A stretch of DNA of 9,149 nucleotides from CAYOEV01 sp964403075 (GTDB lineage: Bacteria > Bacteroidota > Bacteroidia > Cytophagales > Cyclobacteriaceae): assembly GCA_964403075.1 (NCBI GenBank), contig CAYOEV010000045.1:1-9149 (forward strand), written 5' to 3'. Shown here piece after piece: positions 7,591 through 9,149 of the stretch. A model generated the notes under the pieces. That model had not been told where the DNA came from. It did not search any database and worked only from the letters and a program-made list of their open reading frames with translations. Every line of letters starts with the position of its first letter. The first letter of the stretch is position 1. The position numbers and the translations under genes were made by a program.

Positions 7591-8183
7591 GTCCTGAAGA
7601 AGTCTTTCAACGTTTTGTGCCAGAGGCGGCAATCACCTATTGTGTTCAATTGTATGCTGCGCACAACTTTGTTTTTAAAATAAAAAAATCCCGGCAAAGT
7701 AAACTGGGAGATTACCGCTTCGACCATCGGCTAGGCCAACAAACCATCACCATAAATAATGACTTGAATCCATATGCCTTTCTCATCACCTACCTCCATG
7801 AGGTTGCTCATTTGACTGCTTTTGAGAGGTTTGGCCGCCGGATAAGACCCCACGGCAAGGAATGGCAAAATGAGTTCAAAGAATTGGCGCAGCCCGTGTT
7901 GTCAGAAGAAGTATTTCCCCCTTATGTATTACAGGCTTTACGGCAATATTTCTCTAAACCGAAAGCAGCAAGCTGTTCAGATCCGCTACTACATGAGACC
8001 TTCCGTAAATTTGATGGGGCACCCATTACTTTCCTAAAAGACTTGAGCAGTGGAGATGTCTTTGAATTCCGAGGGCAGTCTTACAAAAAAATAGAAACAA
8101 AACGGACCAGATCTATATGTTGCCAACTTGAAACTGGTAAAAGGTATTTAATACCGGAAATGGCTGAAGTCAGCTGCCTATGA
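7587..8183 (+). CDS. SprT-like zinc metalloprotease-domain protein
   Basis: This 198-residue protein carries a SprT-like domain at roughly residues 8-110. The zinc-binding HExxH motif is HEVAH at 71-75 (H71, E72, H75), and the likely third ligand is H89 in RPHGKEW. The domain is related to the protease part of human SPRTN, which cleaves DNA-protein crosslinks. The bacterial role is not well defined. The C-terminal part (about 125-198) holds only three cysteines, C130, C178 and C179, so the zinc ribbon found in many SprT proteins appears reduced or absent. Its ATG overlaps the der stop (ATGA at 7587-7590), so translation is probably coupled to der. No signal peptide or membrane segment is seen; a cytoplasmic location is expected. 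Confidence 0.85.
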   Translation: MSPEEVFQRFVPEAAITYCVQLYAAHNFVFKIKKSRQSKLGDYRFDHRLGQQTITINNDLNPYAFLITYLHEVAHLTAFERFGRRIRPHGKEWQNEFKELAQPVLSEEVFPPYVLQALRQYFSKPKAASCSDPLLHETFRKFDGAPITFLKDLSSGDVFEFRGQSYKKIETKRTRSICCQLETGKRYLIPEMAEVSCL

Positions 8184-8256
8184 TGCGCGTATATTTACCG
8201 AAAGAGGTCGGACTGAATAAATCTGACTATTTTCGTTGAAAGGTAATTAAAGGAAT

Positions 8257-8751
8257 ATGATCAAAGTTGTATTCAGCATTTGTTGCGTGTGTAGTTCTTT
8301 CGTGGTTTTTGCCCAAAAGAGTACCCAAGCGAAGGACGATAAGGAATTCTATGTGACCAATACATACGTGGTTGGAATGGTGATTGGTGGTCGTGGGAAT
8401 ATCACCGATTCTCTGGAAATCGCAGAATTACATGAAGGGCATGTGCGCTACCTCGATTATTTAAGAGTTAACAAAAAACTGGTGGCCTCAGGTCCGTTAA
8501 AAACTGATCAGCAATACCGAGGGCTATACATTTTTAATGTAGAGACCATCGGCGAAGCAGAGGCCATATTGGCAGAAGACCCTGCCGTTAAAGCGGGTTA
8601 TCTGGACATGGATCTTTTTATTTGGACCAGTAGAGATGCAAGCAAAATGGACAATACGAGCCTTTCGTATAAAGTGATTGCACTACTGGTGTTTGCAGCT
8701 ACCTGTGTTTTCTTCGTCGGCCGCGCCATGAGGGGAAAAACTGAAGCCTAA
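8257..8751 (+). CDS. Exported, membrane-anchored YCII (YciI-related) domain protein
   Basis: This is a 164-residue protein of unknown function. Residues 1-19 form a Sec signal peptide (Lys at 3, then a hydrophobic core, with probable cleavage after A19 in VFAQ). A YCII-like ferredoxin-fold domain spans about 33-124. It is recognised by the ELHEGHVRYLDYLR helix (57-70), LVASGPL (75-81) and a DPAVKAGYLDMDLFIW tail (108-123), which match the usual H-x-x-L, GPL and DP-x-V-x-AG-L pattern of the family. A hydrophobic segment at about 138-157 followed by RAMRGK suggests a C-terminal anchor, leaving the domain in the periplasm. YciI-family proteins are normally small and cytoplasmic. A good ribosome-binding site (AAAGGA, 8249-8254) precedes the ATG. 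A loose promoter-like TATTTTCG lies at 8228-8235. The gene may have its own promoter 73 bp after the protease gene. Confidence 0.8.
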   Translation: MIKVVFSICCVCSSFVVFAQKSTQAKDDKEFYVTNTYVVGMVIGGRGNITDSLEIAELHEGHVRYLDYLRVNKKLVASGPLKTDQQYRGLYIFNVETIGEAEAILAEDPAVKAGYLDMDLFIWTSRDASKMDNTSLSYKVIALLVFAATCVFFVGRAMRGKTEA

Positions 8752-9060
8752 GCAAACTAACGGGCAGAAGTGCCACGAAAGAAAGTCTTCAATTGTCGAA
8801 ATCCATGCGCTATTGAATTGCTAGATGGAATTTGTATGATTATTTCAGTCGTCATTAGTCTGTGGTCAATAAATTAAAAATGGCTTGAATTAAGCCGGCG
8901 TGCTGCTTTGATCAAAAAAGCACAGGCTAGAACCCCGGTACCTACAAACCTGATATTTGAACCAAGGGGCAAAAACCTTCAGGGGCTTCAACATGTGGTC
9001 GAGAACAGTGAAGTTGGTGAATTCAATATACCTGCTGAATTTTTCAATGTGTGTTGTTGA
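8752..9060. other. Intergenic region without a recognisable gene
   Basis: About 310 bp separate the YCII gene from the terminator before tRNA-Pro. No reading frame here has a credible start, length or family resemblance. The one long - strand frame that crosses this stretch (down to 8890) begins inside the tRNA and has no recognisable protein signature. A small hairpin GGCA-GAAG-TGCC (about 8762-8773) follows the YCII stop but lacks a T-run. The most structured part is the pair of palindromes at 8882-8923. Confidence 0.6.
8882..8923. repeat. Two adjacent palindromes
   Basis: GGCTT-GAATT-AAGCC at 8882-8896 is a perfect 5-bp stem with a 5-base loop. Three bases later, 8900-8923 is a 24-bp near-palindrome with 10 of 12 pairs matched. 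Its ends are GTGCT and AGCAC, and its centre is the perfect 10-bp palindrome TTTGATCAAA. They could be paired hairpins in a transcript or a protein-binding site. No function can be assigned from sequence alone. Confidence 0.5.
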
Positions 9061-9065
9061 TAAAC

Positions 9066-9098
9066 AAAGAGCCTGAAGACAGGATCTCCAGGCTCTTT
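9066..9098 (-). terminator. Rho-independent terminator of tRNA-Pro
   Basis: AAAGAGCCTG at 9066-9075 and CAGGCTCTTT at 9089-9098 form a perfect 10-bp stem with a 13-base loop. On the - strand it follows the tRNA 3' end by about 5 bp and runs into TTTG-TTTA. On the + strand it is followed by TTTTC, so it may also stop transcription coming from the YCII gene. Confidence 0.8.
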
Positions 9099-9103
9099 TC
9101 TTG

Positions 9104-9149
9104 TCGGGGTGGCAGGATTCGAACCTGCGACCCCCTGGTCCCAAACCAG
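9104..9149 (-). tRNA. tRNA-Pro (TGG), 5' half beyond the window
   Basis: Read on the - strand, the window holds most of the anticodon stem, the loop TTTGGGA with anticodon TGG, the variable loop GGGTC, and the T-arm GCAGG-TTCGAAT-CCTGC. The acceptor strand CACCCCG and discriminator A (complement of position 9104) complete the 3' end. The 3' half closely follows the standard bacterial tRNA-Pro pattern. CCA is not encoded. The acceptor 5' strand and the D-arm lie outside the window. Confidence 0.92.

Noticed and set aside
8762..8773. Hairpin GGCA-GAAG-TGCC as terminator of the YCII gene
   Set aside because: The stem is only 4 bp and no T-run follows.
8930..9000. A possible extra tRNA on the - strand (GGTTCAAAT resembles a T-loop)
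   Set aside because: The bases flanking the loop do not pair as a T-stem and no anticodon arm can be built.
8890..9144. 84-residue open frame on the - strand beginning MGPGGRRFESCHP
   Set aside because: Its first part is a translation of the tRNA-Pro sequence, a well-known false-protein pattern, and it runs through the terminator. The rest has no recognisable domain.

Overview
This window looks like chromosomal DNA of a member of the Bacteroidota, perhaps a Cytophagia/Cyclobacteriaceae-like marine or soil heterotroph. The evidence is moderate G+C, an exact match to the Bacteroidota promoter motif TAnnTTTG ahead of one operon, mostly weak Shine-Dalgarno signals, tRNA genes without an encoded CCA end, and the era-der pairing. 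The phylum is an inference. Genus or species cannot be read from the sequence.

Layout: the window opens inside a tRNA with anticodon CAT on the + strand. Its GGG/CCC anticodon stem marks it as probable initiator tRNA-fMet. A hairpin terminator follows and probably also ends the opposing gene. Positions 131-1048 (- strand) encode a LysR-type regulator of the CbbR/RbcR kind. It is divergent from a two-gene operon, dabB-dabA (1142-5258), which encodes a DAB/MpsAB-type inorganic-carbon accumulation complex. DabB is a NuoL/MrpA-like membrane proton channel. DabA is a large cytoplasmic UPF0753/DUF2309 protein with a beta-carbonic-anhydrase-like zinc site. The 93 bp between the divergent genes holds two inverted repeats and a promoter, spaced as expected for a LysR-controlled promoter.

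A second block on the + strand (5376-8183) carries era, der and a SprT-like metalloprotease gene. Era and Der are ribosome-assembly GTPases. der must start at TTG, and the protease gene overlaps the der stop by four bases. Next comes a gene (8257-8751) for an exported, membrane-anchored YCII-domain protein. About 310 bp without a gene follows, containing two adjacent palindromes. The window closes with a hairpin terminator and the 3' part of a tRNA-Pro(TGG) on the - strand.

Functionally, the most interesting unit is the regulator plus dabBA. The likely picture is a proton-gradient-driven CO2-to-bicarbonate trap under a carbon-responsive regulator. No RubisCO, carboxysome or other autotrophy gene lies in this window, so an anaplerotic role in a heterotroph (feeding carboxylases when CO2 is low) is a reasonable inference. 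The remaining genes are ordinary housekeeping, apart from the unusual YCII protein.
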